Shown here: piece by piece, positions 27,184 through 36,500 of the stretch
Layout of the letters: every line of letters begins with the position of its first letter
Position numbering within the stretch: the stretch's first letter is position 1
Assembly (NCBI GenBank): GCA_017961235.1
Contig: JAGCXQ010000031.1
Coordinates: 1-64,000 of the forward strand
From: Clostridiales bacterium
GTDB taxonomy: Bacteria; Bacillota; Clostridia; Saccharofermentanales; Saccharofermentanaceae
DNA: 64,000 nucleotides
Direction of reading: 5' to 3'
The notes under the pieces: model-generated
Databases searched by the model: none
The model's input: the letters and a program-made list of their open reading frames with translations, nothing else
What the model was told of the DNA's origin: nothing
Translations under genes and position numbers: made by a program

Positions 27184-27939
27184 TTAATCTTTTTCCGAAA
27201 CGATCTGCGTCGTAAAAACATGTCTTCCGCTCACCGCTTCGATACCGTCAACTATGATGTTTCCGTCCTCTTTCACACTGTAAAGGAGCACTTCCTCACC
27301 TGGATGAACTTCCGATGAATAATTGATCGTCAGTCCGCTGATCCTGTGCTCGTTCGGAATCAGCGAATAGCAGGCATCTTCGCTCCATGCGACATAATGG
27401 GTATTATTCACATGCATATTGCGGTCGATCTGGCTGTAATCCGCAAAGCGCTTAAATCTCGGTGCATTCTGACGCTTCTCGTCCAGGATCGGCGCGATCT
27501 TCTCCGCTTTCCGATCAGAAGGTCCGTGTGACTCAAATACACTCATCCCCTCGATCGAGGAAGGACGTACAGGACGATGATCTCCCTGATGAGCAATGAC
27601 CCAGACGGAAGTTGCCTTTCCGATTCTTCTTTTATCTTTATCGAAAATATCAAAATCTCTGTTGAAAAACAGTCTTTCAAACCCCTGAGACCACGTCCGA
27701 ATATAGATCTCATCTTTCCACTTCGGAATGACATCCATCTCCACTTTCATCCGAAGAAGCAGCCAGCAGACAGAAAGGCCGTCCATCACTTCTGCGCCGA
27801 ATCCGTGGCGATCCGCATCGAGGCATGCCGCTTCCTGAAGCATCGCGAAAAGAGAGTGATAATGAAGTCTGTCATGGATGTCCGTCTCCGGACCGATAAT
27901 AGTAAATCGATAGAGGTTTTCTTCCGGAATAAACTGCAT
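27184..27939 (-). CDS. Acyl-ACP thioesterase
   Basis: A 251-residue double hot-dog thioesterase that would release free fatty acids from acyl carrier protein. The N-terminal hot-dog has LLRMKVEM and RTWSQGFERLFFNRDF; the C-terminal hot-dog holds DRNMHVNNTHYVAW, the FatA/FatB-type active-site segment with Asn and His, followed by an Cys/Glu region (EDACYSL). Bacterial members act on various chain lengths. ATG 27939 is preferred over GTG 27945 because of AGAGG about 9 bases upstream. It starts just after the DUF6106-like gene's stop. Confidence 0.88.
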   Translation of the reverse strand: MQFIPEENLYRFTIIGPETDIHDRLHYHSLFAMLQEAACLDADRHGFGAEVMDGLSVCWLLLRMKVEMDVIPKWKDEIYIRTWSQGFERLFFNRDFDIFDKDKRRIGKATSVWVIAHQGDHRPVRPSSIEGMSVFESHGPSDRKAEKIAPILDEKRQNAPRFKRFADYSQIDRNMHVNNTHYVAWSEDACYSLIPNEHRISGLTINYSSEVHPGEEVLLYSVKEDGNIIVDGIEAVSGRHVFTTQIVSEKD

Positions 27940-27941
27940 GA

Positions 27942-28523
27942 TCACGCCTCTTTCTTCTTCGCATTGGATACCGGCTTAGAAGTCGGACGGTACATGGTAT
28001 TTCTGGGATTATATCGGAAGAATGCAGCCAGGAAACGCTCATCAGGCTCAATAATGACAAGCACCTTCTGTGTCCCCATCTTCGCTGCGATATACCATTC
28101 GTTCTCCTTATCGATGCCGGAAGCACAATATGCTCGAAGGGCATTTTTCTCAAACTCAGATACCGGATGCATCTCATCTTTGATCTTCGCGATCATGTCA
28201 AACTCCCGGATAGATCCGGAAAACAGATGTGCGCGGCGCTTCTTTCCGGAGATGACATCTACGGAAAACTCATCATTGACGACACTGTATTCATATTCTT
28301 TGACAATACCGGACACCATCAGATAACAGAAATAACCTATACCGAAAGAAAGCGAGACAGTTAAAAGAAACATATAAACCACGCCAAACAGAAGCGGGAT
28401 AAAGTTCACTAGAAGGATCGCCAGGATAGCAAGAATGACGAAAACGACCCGGCAGACCTTATCTTTTGCAGTAAGATGCTTGGCTACGATCTTTTCGATG
28501 ATCAAATCGTTATATAAACGCAT
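27942..28523 (-). CDS. Small two-span membrane protein (DUF6106-like)
   Basis: A 193-residue protein with two hydrophobic spans at about residues 25-75 and a soluble C-terminal part that reads like a PH-type strand set (YEYSVVNDEFSVDVI, REFDMIAKI). Similar proteins are annotated as DUF6106 in Lachnospiraceae and relatives; no function is known. The ATG at 28523 follows AAGGAG by 7 bases; an upstream ATG at 28541 overlaps the groEL terminator and is rejected. This is the first gene of the long minus-strand run. Confidence 0.65.
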   Translation of the reverse strand: MRLYNDLIIEKIVAKHLTAKDKVCRVVFVILAILAILLVNFIPLLFGVVYMFLLTVSLSFGIGYFCYLMVSGIVKEYEYSVVNDEFSVDVISGKKRRAHLFSGSIREFDMIAKIKDEMHPVSEFEKNALRAYCASGIDKENEWYIAAKMGTQKVLVIIEPDERFLAAFFRYNPRNTMYRPTSKPVSNAKKKEA

Positions 28524-28539
28524 GTGGATTCTCCTTAAC

Positions 28540-28575
28540 AAAAATAGAGGTCATGGATTGCGCCATGACCTCTAT
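28540..28575 (-). terminator. Intrinsic terminator of groES-groEL
   Basis: On the minus strand a 13-bp stem ATAGAGGTCATGG/CCATGACCTCTAT with a six-base loop is followed by TTTTTG. Confidence 0.9.
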
Positions 28576-28596
28576 ATTTTATCAGAAACAGGCTGA

Positions 28597-30530
<1,934 letters not shown>

Positions 30531-30549
30531 TCACCTCCAGTAAATTTAT

Positions 30550-30576
30550 TTAGCACTCAGCATATGCGAGTGCTAA
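30550..30576 (-). promoter_or_regulatory. CIRCE operator (HrcA binding site)
   Basis: TTAGCACTC-N9-GAGTGCTAA is a perfect copy of the consensus CIRCE inverted repeat. It lies between the promoter and groES, so HrcA should repress the operon until heat stress. hrcA itself is not in the window. Confidence 0.98.
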
Positions 30577-30586
30577 ATCAACTACT

Positions 30587-30614
30587 ACTATATCATTAAG
30601 TCAAAAGATGTCAA
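30587..30614 (-). promoter_or_regulatory. Sigma-A promoter of groES-groEL
   Basis: On the minus strand TTGACA (30614-30609) and TATAGT (30592-30587) are 16 bases apart, directly ahead of CIRCE. Confidence 0.85.
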
Positions 30615-30642
30615 TATCAAAGAAAGACAAAATCGAAAAAAA

Positions 30643-31893
30643 TTATGAATCGCCACTCTCTTTCTTAGGCGCCTTCGGGATCTCTTCTACAGGGTCAAAA
30701 TCAGATGTTTTACCATATAGGAACTCCTGAACGACCGGGATCATACCATTCCAGTCCGGACGGATACTCCATTCATTGGCGCGGACATCCGAGTACATTC
30801 CTGAGCGGAAGTATCCTTCGATCGGAATACCCATCTGCTGGATCTCCATATTCCGGACTTCCGGAAGGAAATCAAAAGCATAGTGCTTAATTTCCTTCTT
30901 GGAAATATTCGTTGCGATCATCGAAGCAATATCATCCATCGCAGACATCTTAGATGTCGTACTCAGATTCGAGAACTTCTTCAGAAGAGCATTTAAGACT
31001 TTGACCTGACGCTCAGAACGGCCATAAACACCATTACCCACCTCACGGATACGGCTATAAGCAACTGCCTGTCTTCCGTTCAGATGGATCATACCGGAAG
31101 TCGTGACTTTATATGTATCTTCAGGAACTCCAAGGATCTGGTTCTGCTCTGCGAGATTGGCATTGAGTCCGCCCGGTTCATGGAATACTTCAGATTTCGT
31201 TACTTCAAGATCGATACCGTCAACAGCATCGATTACTTTTTCCATATTATAGAAGTTTACGTACGCATAACCTTCCAGATCGATCCTCAGATGGTTCTCT
31301 ATAACGACAGATAACAGCTCCGGTCCGCCATAACTCATTGCCGCATTGATCTTCTGCGGTTTCGAGTGACCGGGAATATAGACATAACAGTCACGCTGGA
31401 TCGTAACGAGCTTGATCGTTCCCTCATTGTTATCCACACTCATGACCATGATGACATCCGCGAGGCTGCCGGTACCGTCATCGGTATATTTTCTGGAACG
31501 GCTATCGATACCGATCAGTAAGAAATTATGGATATCTTCATCTTCTACAGGCGGTATGCTTGTTTCCGAAGTGTACTGGGATATCTCTACTACAGAGCTT
31601 GACTCATTGATAAATGTCGGGTTCGTATCCGTCGGGATATACTCGATCTGATCCAGTACATGGTTCTCCCACTGTAATAACCAGATAACGATTCCACCAA
31701 CAATAATAGTAATTACCAGAAGGATCGGAAGGATAATACGAAGGAAGACCCGTTTAAACGTCCATGGCTTCTTAGTCTTCTTATTCTTAGAATGTACGAC
31801 TTTACCCTTTGCATTGATATGCTCGACATGTAATGGTTCCGGACGATTATTATTTGGCCTGCGGACCCCTTTTTCGTTCTTATGCTCTTTCAT
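30643..31893 (-). CDS. LCP (LytR-CpsA-Psr) family wall-polymer ligase
   Basis: A 416-residue LCP protein. The basic cytoplasmic head (about 1-47) is followed by one span (48-72) and an external LCP domain with LLIGIDSRSR, DVIMVMSVD, LVTIQRDCYVYIPG, KINAAMSYGG and the later AYSRIREVGNGVYGRSERQ, whose Arg residues bind pyrophosphate. LCP proteins move teichoic acid or other polymers from lipid carriers onto peptidoglycan. It stands in the same direction as the membrane module upstream. Confidence 0.93.
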   Translation of the reverse strand: MKEHKNEKGVRRPNNNRPEPLHVEHINAKGKVVHSKNKKTKKPWTFKRVFLRIILPILLVITIIVGGIVIWLLQWENHVLDQIEYIPTDTNPTFINESSSVVEISQYTSETSIPPVEDEDIHNFLLIGIDSRSRKYTDDGTGSLADVIMVMSVDNNEGTIKLVTIQRDCYVYIPGHSKPQKINAAMSYGGPELLSVVIENHLRIDLEGYAYVNFYNMEKVIDAVDGIDLEVTKSEVFHEPGGLNANLAEQNQILGVPEDTYKVTTSGMIHLNGRQAVAYSRIREVGNGVYGRSERQVKVLNALLKKFSNLSTTSKMSAMDDIASMIATNISKKEIKHYAFDFLPEVRNMEIQQMGIPIEGYFRSGMYSDVRANEWSIRPDWNGMIPVVQEFLYGKTSDFDPVEEIPKAPKKESGDS

Positions 31894-31995
31894 CTCATCT
31901 GTCCTTACTATTAATCCCAGTTCAATATATACGAAGGAATTATAATCCTATCCCCAAGAAAAACAATTACACTTTTGTCAGATTCTGTCACTACC

Positions 31996-32724
31996 TCATC
32001 CAACTGTCGCAGACGGCTCCGAAGTACCTTCCGTATCGGACGCAGACTCCGTGTTCTCTGTTTCTGCAGTGGTCTCCGAAGTAGGAGGATCCGATGGTGC
32101 CGCCGCATCATTTCCGCCGATCGAAACAGGAAGATAATCCAGGATCCCGACAATATATTCTTCCATCTTATACGTTCCTCTCTGCGTCCGGCTCTGGATA
32201 AAGTCATTGGCATGGAAGAACGTAACTGCACCGAAATAAGTGGTAACCGCAATTACGATCGCCAGAATAACGAGCTTGATCAAAAGCATGATCGTGATGC
32301 CGGAATTCTGGAAATAATCTGCAAGAGGAGTATTTCTACGGATCTTATTATCCGAGGATGCCGCCATGAACTCCGCGATGCGGAATCTCGGAGAATCGAT
32401 CTTCTCGAGGATAGTGTGTTTCATGGTAGATGCCGTATATTCATCAAGATTCTTCTCCGTAGGAGCAGAATCGTTGATCACCGGGAATCGTCCGGCAAGT
32501 TCATTTACATGATACTGAAGTGCGTCCGAAAAATAATAGATGACCTTCTCTTCAGACAGTTTCGCACGTTTATGATATGTATCGATAAATGCATCCACTA
32601 CACACATCTCCGCACGCGTCGTGTCACGGAGATTCTTGTATGCACAGCGGTAAGCAAAGGCCGCATACATATCGTAGAAAGTTTCAATATTCTCACGAGT
32701 CAGTTTTTCATTCCACATATCCAT
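31996..32724 (-). CDS. Membrane-tethered protein resembling sigma-70 region 2
   Basis: A 242-residue protein of unknown function. Residues about 9-80 resemble region 2 of ECF sigma factors: FYDMYAAFAYRCAYKN, then RAEMCVVDAFIDTYHKRA, in the place of the (A/E)ED-x-x-QExFL helix. No region 4 follows. Instead there is a charged linker, one membrane span (about 157-182) and a Ser/Thr/Glu-rich external tail. The start follows GGAGG by about 10 bases. It begins 4 bases after the sensor-MFS gene ends, so the three genes 31996-35334 form one unit. A role as anti-sigma-like or decoy protein is a guess; the resemblance was made by eye. Confidence 0.55.
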   Translation of the reverse strand: MDMWNEKLTRENIETFYDMYAAFAYRCAYKNLRDTTRAEMCVVDAFIDTYHKRAKLSEEKVIYYFSDALQYHVNELAGRFPVINDSAPTEKNLDEYTASTMKHTILEKIDSPRFRIAEFMAASSDNKIRRNTPLADYFQNSGITIMLLIKLVILAIVIAVTTYFGAVTFFHANDFIQSRTQRGTYKMEEYIVGILDYLPVSIGGNDAAAPSDPPTSETTAETENTESASDTEGTSEPSATVG

Positions 32725-32728
32725 GAAA

Positions 32729-34654
32729 TCACACCTCCCCGTTTCTGCCGGAAATACTCTGGCGCTGATTGCGTCTGCCGGCAGGCTTCTGAGAGGAGGA
32801 GTTATCCATCAGCATCAGAAGCGGATAGGAAGACGAAATTACAAACACGATCAGTGAAATGGCGATCATCGGAACACGGACGTTGGTAAATGCGTTTGCC
32901 ATGCCGAATGCGATCGCACCGATCATGGTTCCGCCGGTAAAAGCACGTGTAAGGATGACACGGGCGATCGGATGTTTATCATGACGGATAAGAGACTTAT
33001 AGTAGTCAAGATATCCGAATTGATGCAGACCCTGGGAAAGACCGAGGAATACGACACCGATAACAAGTACTTTTGCCGACGGAGAGAGGGCAAAGACCAG
33101 ATAACCGATGGAGCTGAGGATCGCGGAAAGTGTGATCCTTGCCTTATGGGAGAAGAAATCCTCAAACCAGATGGTCAGGATCTTCATGATCACTTCACCG
33201 CATACGACCGCGAGCATATAGTAGAAGGCGCATGTCGCAAGCGAAATACGTACCTTTTCCAGATAATCCGGAATAAATACCAGGAAGAAAGAAAGCTGAA
33301 TGCCCAGCGGGAATACAGTACTCCATGCAAAAGTACCTGACTTGGAGTTCTTAAGCGCATAGAAAAAGTTCGGAAGACGAACGATCGGTTCATTCGACGG
33401 AGGACAATGTCTTACGAAGTAAAGTACCTGGATCGCATCAACGAACAGGAAGAATGCGGAAACCATAAGAACGGTAAACAGTCCGAATCTCTCATACAGG
33501 ATACCGCAGATAACAGCGCCGACAGACATACCGAGAACATTACCGGTGTACTGGCACTGATGTACTTTTCTCTCGGAGAAATCCGTCTGACCGGTTCTCG
33601 ATGCCTGAAGACGGTATTCTCTTTGGAACTGGAATGTCATTCCCAGGAGGAATCCGATCGGCAGCTGCATGAATACCGTAACATATGCATTATCAATAAG
33701 ACCGCAGAGCAAGAGCAGCACAAATGCGATCACGACAGAAACGATCACCGCAAGACGTGAAGTCAGCTTACGGATCATGATGTCACGCATATGGACGAAT
33801 CTCCAGAAACCGAGAAGATATAAGAGGCAGGCCAGAACGATCCATGCCTGAAGAAGAACGGCATTATCCAGCGTTTCAGAAAGAGAATCCTTCAGATAAG
33901 ATGGGATAACGATCAGCGGCATAGAGCAGCCGACGCTGGAGAAAAATGCAATCAGGCGGAAAGTGGACATACCATACATTACCGCTCTCGGAACATTCTT
34001 ATCCGGCGGAGTGATCAACGTATCAAAGAGTCTTCTCATCTCTCCGTAGATGATCGCGATGGCCACAGAAATCGATATCATAGTAAAGATCCACGACAGA
34101 GACATACCATTCTCCGTCATGACAAAATCCGACTGAGGGATCATAACCTCCACGATACCGGAAGATGTTCCATCCTGACCGAGTACAGGTGCTACGGCAA
34201 CAACATACATAACATTCTCATATCTTCTATGAGTAACGATCATTTGCTGCTGTTCAAAAGACTCTGTATATTCTTCCCCTGCACCGGAGAGCACATACTG
34301 TTTTCCTTCATCATAAGTACGGTCAGAAGTATAAACGCGGAGAAATGAATTTCCCGCTTTTACAAAGACATTGACGGTGTACTGCTTCTGCCCGTCATAT
34401 TTCGGGTTCTCCAGCGGGAAGGCCATGCCATCGGATAAGTCCTGGGATGACAGTGCCACAGAAGATGCTGCCGCATAAGATGTCAGTGCCGTCTTTCTCT
34501 GGGACTGCAAAGTCGAACGATATACATTCGTTACAACGGAAGAAACAACAAACAGAACTACCAGCGAAGTGATCAGACAGAATCCGATCTGACTCGCAAT
34601 AGATTTTTTCCCTTTAGGGGCTTTGGTAAAATTCTCGATCAGGAAATCGTTCAT
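32729..34654 (-). CDS. Fusion of an extracytoplasmic sensor-like domain with an MFS-type transporter domain
   Basis: A 641-residue membrane protein. Span 1 (about 20-45) is followed by an external region of about 130 residues in Cache/PAS-like style (KTALTSYAAASSVALSS, then QYTVNVFVKAG, MYVVAVAPVLGQDG) and span 2 (about 185-205). From residue 220 to 615 come about twelve hydrophobic spans in MFS style, with loops such as MRRLFDTLITP and FFSHKARITLSAILSSIG. Cache domains usually feed kinases, cyclases or receptors, so a transporter-like output is unusual. It overlaps the start of the 34651 gene by 4 bases (ATGA) and precedes the sigma-like gene. Confidence 0.65.
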   Translation of the reverse strand: MNDFLIENFTKAPKGKKSIASQIGFCLITSLVVLFVVSSVVTNVYRSTLQSQRKTALTSYAAASSVALSSQDLSDGMAFPLENPKYDGQKQYTVNVFVKAGNSFLRVYTSDRTYDEGKQYVLSGAGEEYTESFEQQQMIVTHRRYENVMYVVAVAPVLGQDGTSSGIVEVMIPQSDFVMTENGMSLSWIFTMISISVAIAIIYGEMRRLFDTLITPPDKNVPRAVMYGMSTFRLIAFFSSVGCSMPLIVIPSYLKDSLSETLDNAVLLQAWIVLACLLYLLGFWRFVHMRDIMIRKLTSRLAVIVSVVIAFVLLLLCGLIDNAYVTVFMQLPIGFLLGMTFQFQREYRLQASRTGQTDFSERKVHQCQYTGNVLGMSVGAVICGILYERFGLFTVLMVSAFFLFVDAIQVLYFVRHCPPSNEPIVRLPNFFYALKNSKSGTFAWSTVFPLGIQLSFFLVFIPDYLEKVRISLATCAFYYMLAVVCGEVIMKILTIWFEDFFSHKARITLSAILSSIGYLVFALSPSAKVLVIGVVFLGLSQGLHQFGYLDYYKSLIRHDKHPIARVILTRAFTGGTMIGAIAFGMANAFTNVRVPMIAISLIVFVISSSYPLLMLMDNSSSQKPAGRRNQRQSISGRNGEV

Positions 34655-35334
34655 AGTGTCGCCTCCGTATTCTTCTTTGATACAAAACGGAGTATCGGCG
34701 GAACGATAAACTGCAGGGAGAATCCGGCAAGCGCTACGATCACAGCCACAATAACTGTCTTAAGGATCTTCGACTCAAGCTGGTTTCCCATTGTTTTCAT
34801 CGGCTTATACTGAGCGGAAAGCTCAAGTAGCGCAGAAACTTTTCCATCCTTATCCTTAATAGGAACAAGATAGTGGTAAATATTCGTATCGTTCATTTCA
34901 TAAGGTGTTCCCTCGGAAGTCAGCCATTCGGATACCGGGATCGATTTCGCGATCAGAAGATCTGAATCATTTCCGGTAAGCATATTAAGAGAACCATTTG
35001 TATATTCATATAAACCAAAGACCTGCGTCGTGTAATCATCCTCATTAATATCCATCAGCATATAAGGCAGAACCGAGCTGTATTTCTGAGCCGCCTTTGC
35101 AGAATCAGTTTTGATTTCTTCACCGGAAACAACAAGTGCAGCATTACCGGCATCATTCTGAATGCGCTGGATGAGAGTTTTCTGATGTTCTTTCTCAAAT
35201 CCGATACGCATATGATGGACAGCAAAGGATACCGAGACTACGACCAGCACAAGAGCAAAGAGGGAAAGAAAAACGATCTTAGCCACTTTTCCCGCTGCAT
35301 TTGACGCAGTTGAATTCTTATCTGAAACAGGCAT
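34651..35334 (-). CDS. Double-span, sensor-like membrane protein
   Basis: A 227-residue protein with a span at about residues 18-40, an external domain of about 140 residues and a second span at about 190-212. The external part resembles a single Cache module (GFEKEHQKTLIQRIQND as the long first helix, then a set of strands including LLELSAQYKPM). It has no signalling output domain. GAGGTG precedes the ATG at 35334; the reading frame stays open back through the two tRNA genes, which is not real coding. Its stop overlaps the next gene's start, so it may form a complex with the sensor-MFS protein. Confidence 0.6.
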   Translation of the reverse strand: MPVSDKNSTASNAAGKVAKIVFLSLFALVLVVVSVSFAVHHMRIGFEKEHQKTLIQRIQNDAGNAALVVSGEEIKTDSAKAAQKYSSVLPYMLMDINEDDYTTQVFGLYEYTNGSLNMLTGNDSDLLIAKSIPVSEWLTSEGTPYEMNDTNIYHYLVPIKDKDGKVSALLELSAQYKPMKTMGNQLESKILKTVIVAVIVALAGFSLQFIVPPILRFVSKKNTEATL

Positions 35335-35394
35335 CCTGTCACCTCGCGCATAAAAATACATATTAATTATATCGCATTGTTTCGTAAATGCAAA

Positions 35395-35425
35395 ATAAAA
35401 GGAGCTGTCAAAAAGACAACTCCTT
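35395..35425 (-). terminator. Intrinsic terminator after the tRNA pair
   Basis: On the minus strand AAGGAGTTGTC, a short loop and GACAGCTCCTT are followed by TTATTTT, starting 4 bases past the tRNA-fMet 3' end. Confidence 0.85.
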
Positions 35426-35428
35426 ATT

Positions 35429-35505
35429 TGGTTGCGGAGGCGGGACTCGAACCTCGCGACCTTCGGGTTATGAGCCCGACAAGCTACCAACTGCTCCACT
35501 CCGCG
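35429..35505 (-). tRNA. tRNA-fMet (CAT), initiator
   Basis: A 77-base cloverleaf with encoded CCA. The anticodon is CAT in a loop flanked by three G-C pairs (GGG/CCC), and position 1 C faces position 72 A unpaired; both are initiator features, so this is formyl-Met tRNA rather than elongator. Confidence 0.95.
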
Positions 35506-35522
35506 ATATATAACCAGGTATG

Positions 35523-35609
35523 TGGTGCTCGTGACCGGACTTGAACCGGTACGGGTTTTACCCCGACGGATTTTAAGTCCGTTGCGTCTGCCTATTCCGC
35601 CACACGAGC
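35523..35609 (-). tRNA. tRNA-Leu (TAA)
   Basis: An 87-base class II tRNA with a long variable arm, acceptor stem GCTCGTG/CACGAGC, anticodon TAA and encoded CCA. It is 17 bases upstream of tRNA-fMet on the same transcript. Confidence 0.95.
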
Positions 35610-35671
35610 AAGTCATTCCTTAGTGCCTATAAAGACTACCATTGATATTCTTATTTGTCAAACCCTCTTTT

Positions 35672-36295
35672 TTAGCCTGTAAATATAAGATCTTTTATCT
35701 TTTCAAACTTACTCTCTCCTATGCCCGGAACCTTCATAATGTCTTCCTTTGTTTCAAATCTTCCGTTCGTTTCACGATACGAGATTATTTTCTCAGCTGT
35801 CTTTGGTCCGATCCCCGGAAGCTGTGACAATTCAGAAACACCTGCATCATTTATATCAACTCTCTCCCCGTTCCCTCCCTTCACATCCTCATGAGCCGAT
35901 ATCTCTCCAATGGAAGGAACGGAGAGGTCTGCGTCATCTAAGTCTTCACCTATCCTCGGAATATATATACTTTGCGGACGATCGACCAGATACACTCTAT
36001 CTATATGTTCCGAATCAGCATCTTCCGTGAAGCCCCCGGCCTTTTCAATTAATTTATAAAGGTAAATATATTCTTCAATTTGGAACACTCCGGGATCTTT
36101 CACAGCGCCACCGATATAGACCGGATAGATCTTCTTCGTTTCTGTCTCTTCCGATATCTCAGAGACACCGGTTTCTTTACTCTCCTCCGACTCGATGACC
36201 AGCTTCTTTTCACGAGGTTTCAGGCAAGTCCAGGCACATACGGCGATGCCCAGGATCACGAGTACCGATGATATATACATTCTCCTTTTATCCAT
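35672..36295 (-). CDS. ComEA-type DNA-binding protein (SLBB + helix-hairpin-helix)
   Basis: A 207-residue protein with an N-terminal span (about 5-25), an acidic linker, an SLBB domain (VYIGGAVKDPGVF, about 58-110) and a C-terminal pair of helix-hairpin-helix motifs (LSQLPGIGPKTAEKIISYR and MKVPGIGESKFEKI). This is the complete ComEA layout: an outer-face DNA receptor that binds double-stranded DNA for uptake. No other com gene lies nearby, so use in competence is inferred from the family only. Confidence 0.9.
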   Translation of the reverse strand: MDKRRMYISSVLVILGIAVCAWTCLKPREKKLVIESEESKETGVSEISEETETKKIYPVYIGGAVKDPGVFQIEEYIYLYKLIEKAGGFTEDADSEHIDRVYLVDRPQSIYIPRIGEDLDDADLSVPSIGEISAHEDVKGGNGERVDINDAGVSELSQLPGIGPKTAEKIISYRETNGRFETKEDIMKVPGIGESKFEKIKDLIFTG

Positions 36296-36429
36296 ATTTG
36301 CACCTCTTGTCCGGACTTTTTCAAATAGTATAGGTTTTTAATTCAAATCTGCGCTCGACAAAACATCCTATCCTTTGCTTTTTTGACGGAAAACCGAAAG
36401 AAAATACCATCTTCTTTTGTGGTTTTTTC

Positions 36430-36458
36430 TTGCGGATTTTTACTATTTGAAATAAGAT
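36430..36458 (+). promoter_or_regulatory. Promoter candidate of the 950-residue protein gene
   Basis: TTGCGG (36430-36435) and TAAGAT (36453-36458) are 17 bases apart, about 40 bases upstream of the start codon. Confidence 0.5.
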
Positions 36459-36500
36459 ATAAAAGAGTTGTACTCGAATACAGTTTCGGAGGAATTATTA

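Noticed and set aside
35335-35616. N-terminal extension of the double-span protein through the tRNA region
   Set aside because: Both tRNA genes fold fully and the ATG at 35334 has a GAGGTG site.
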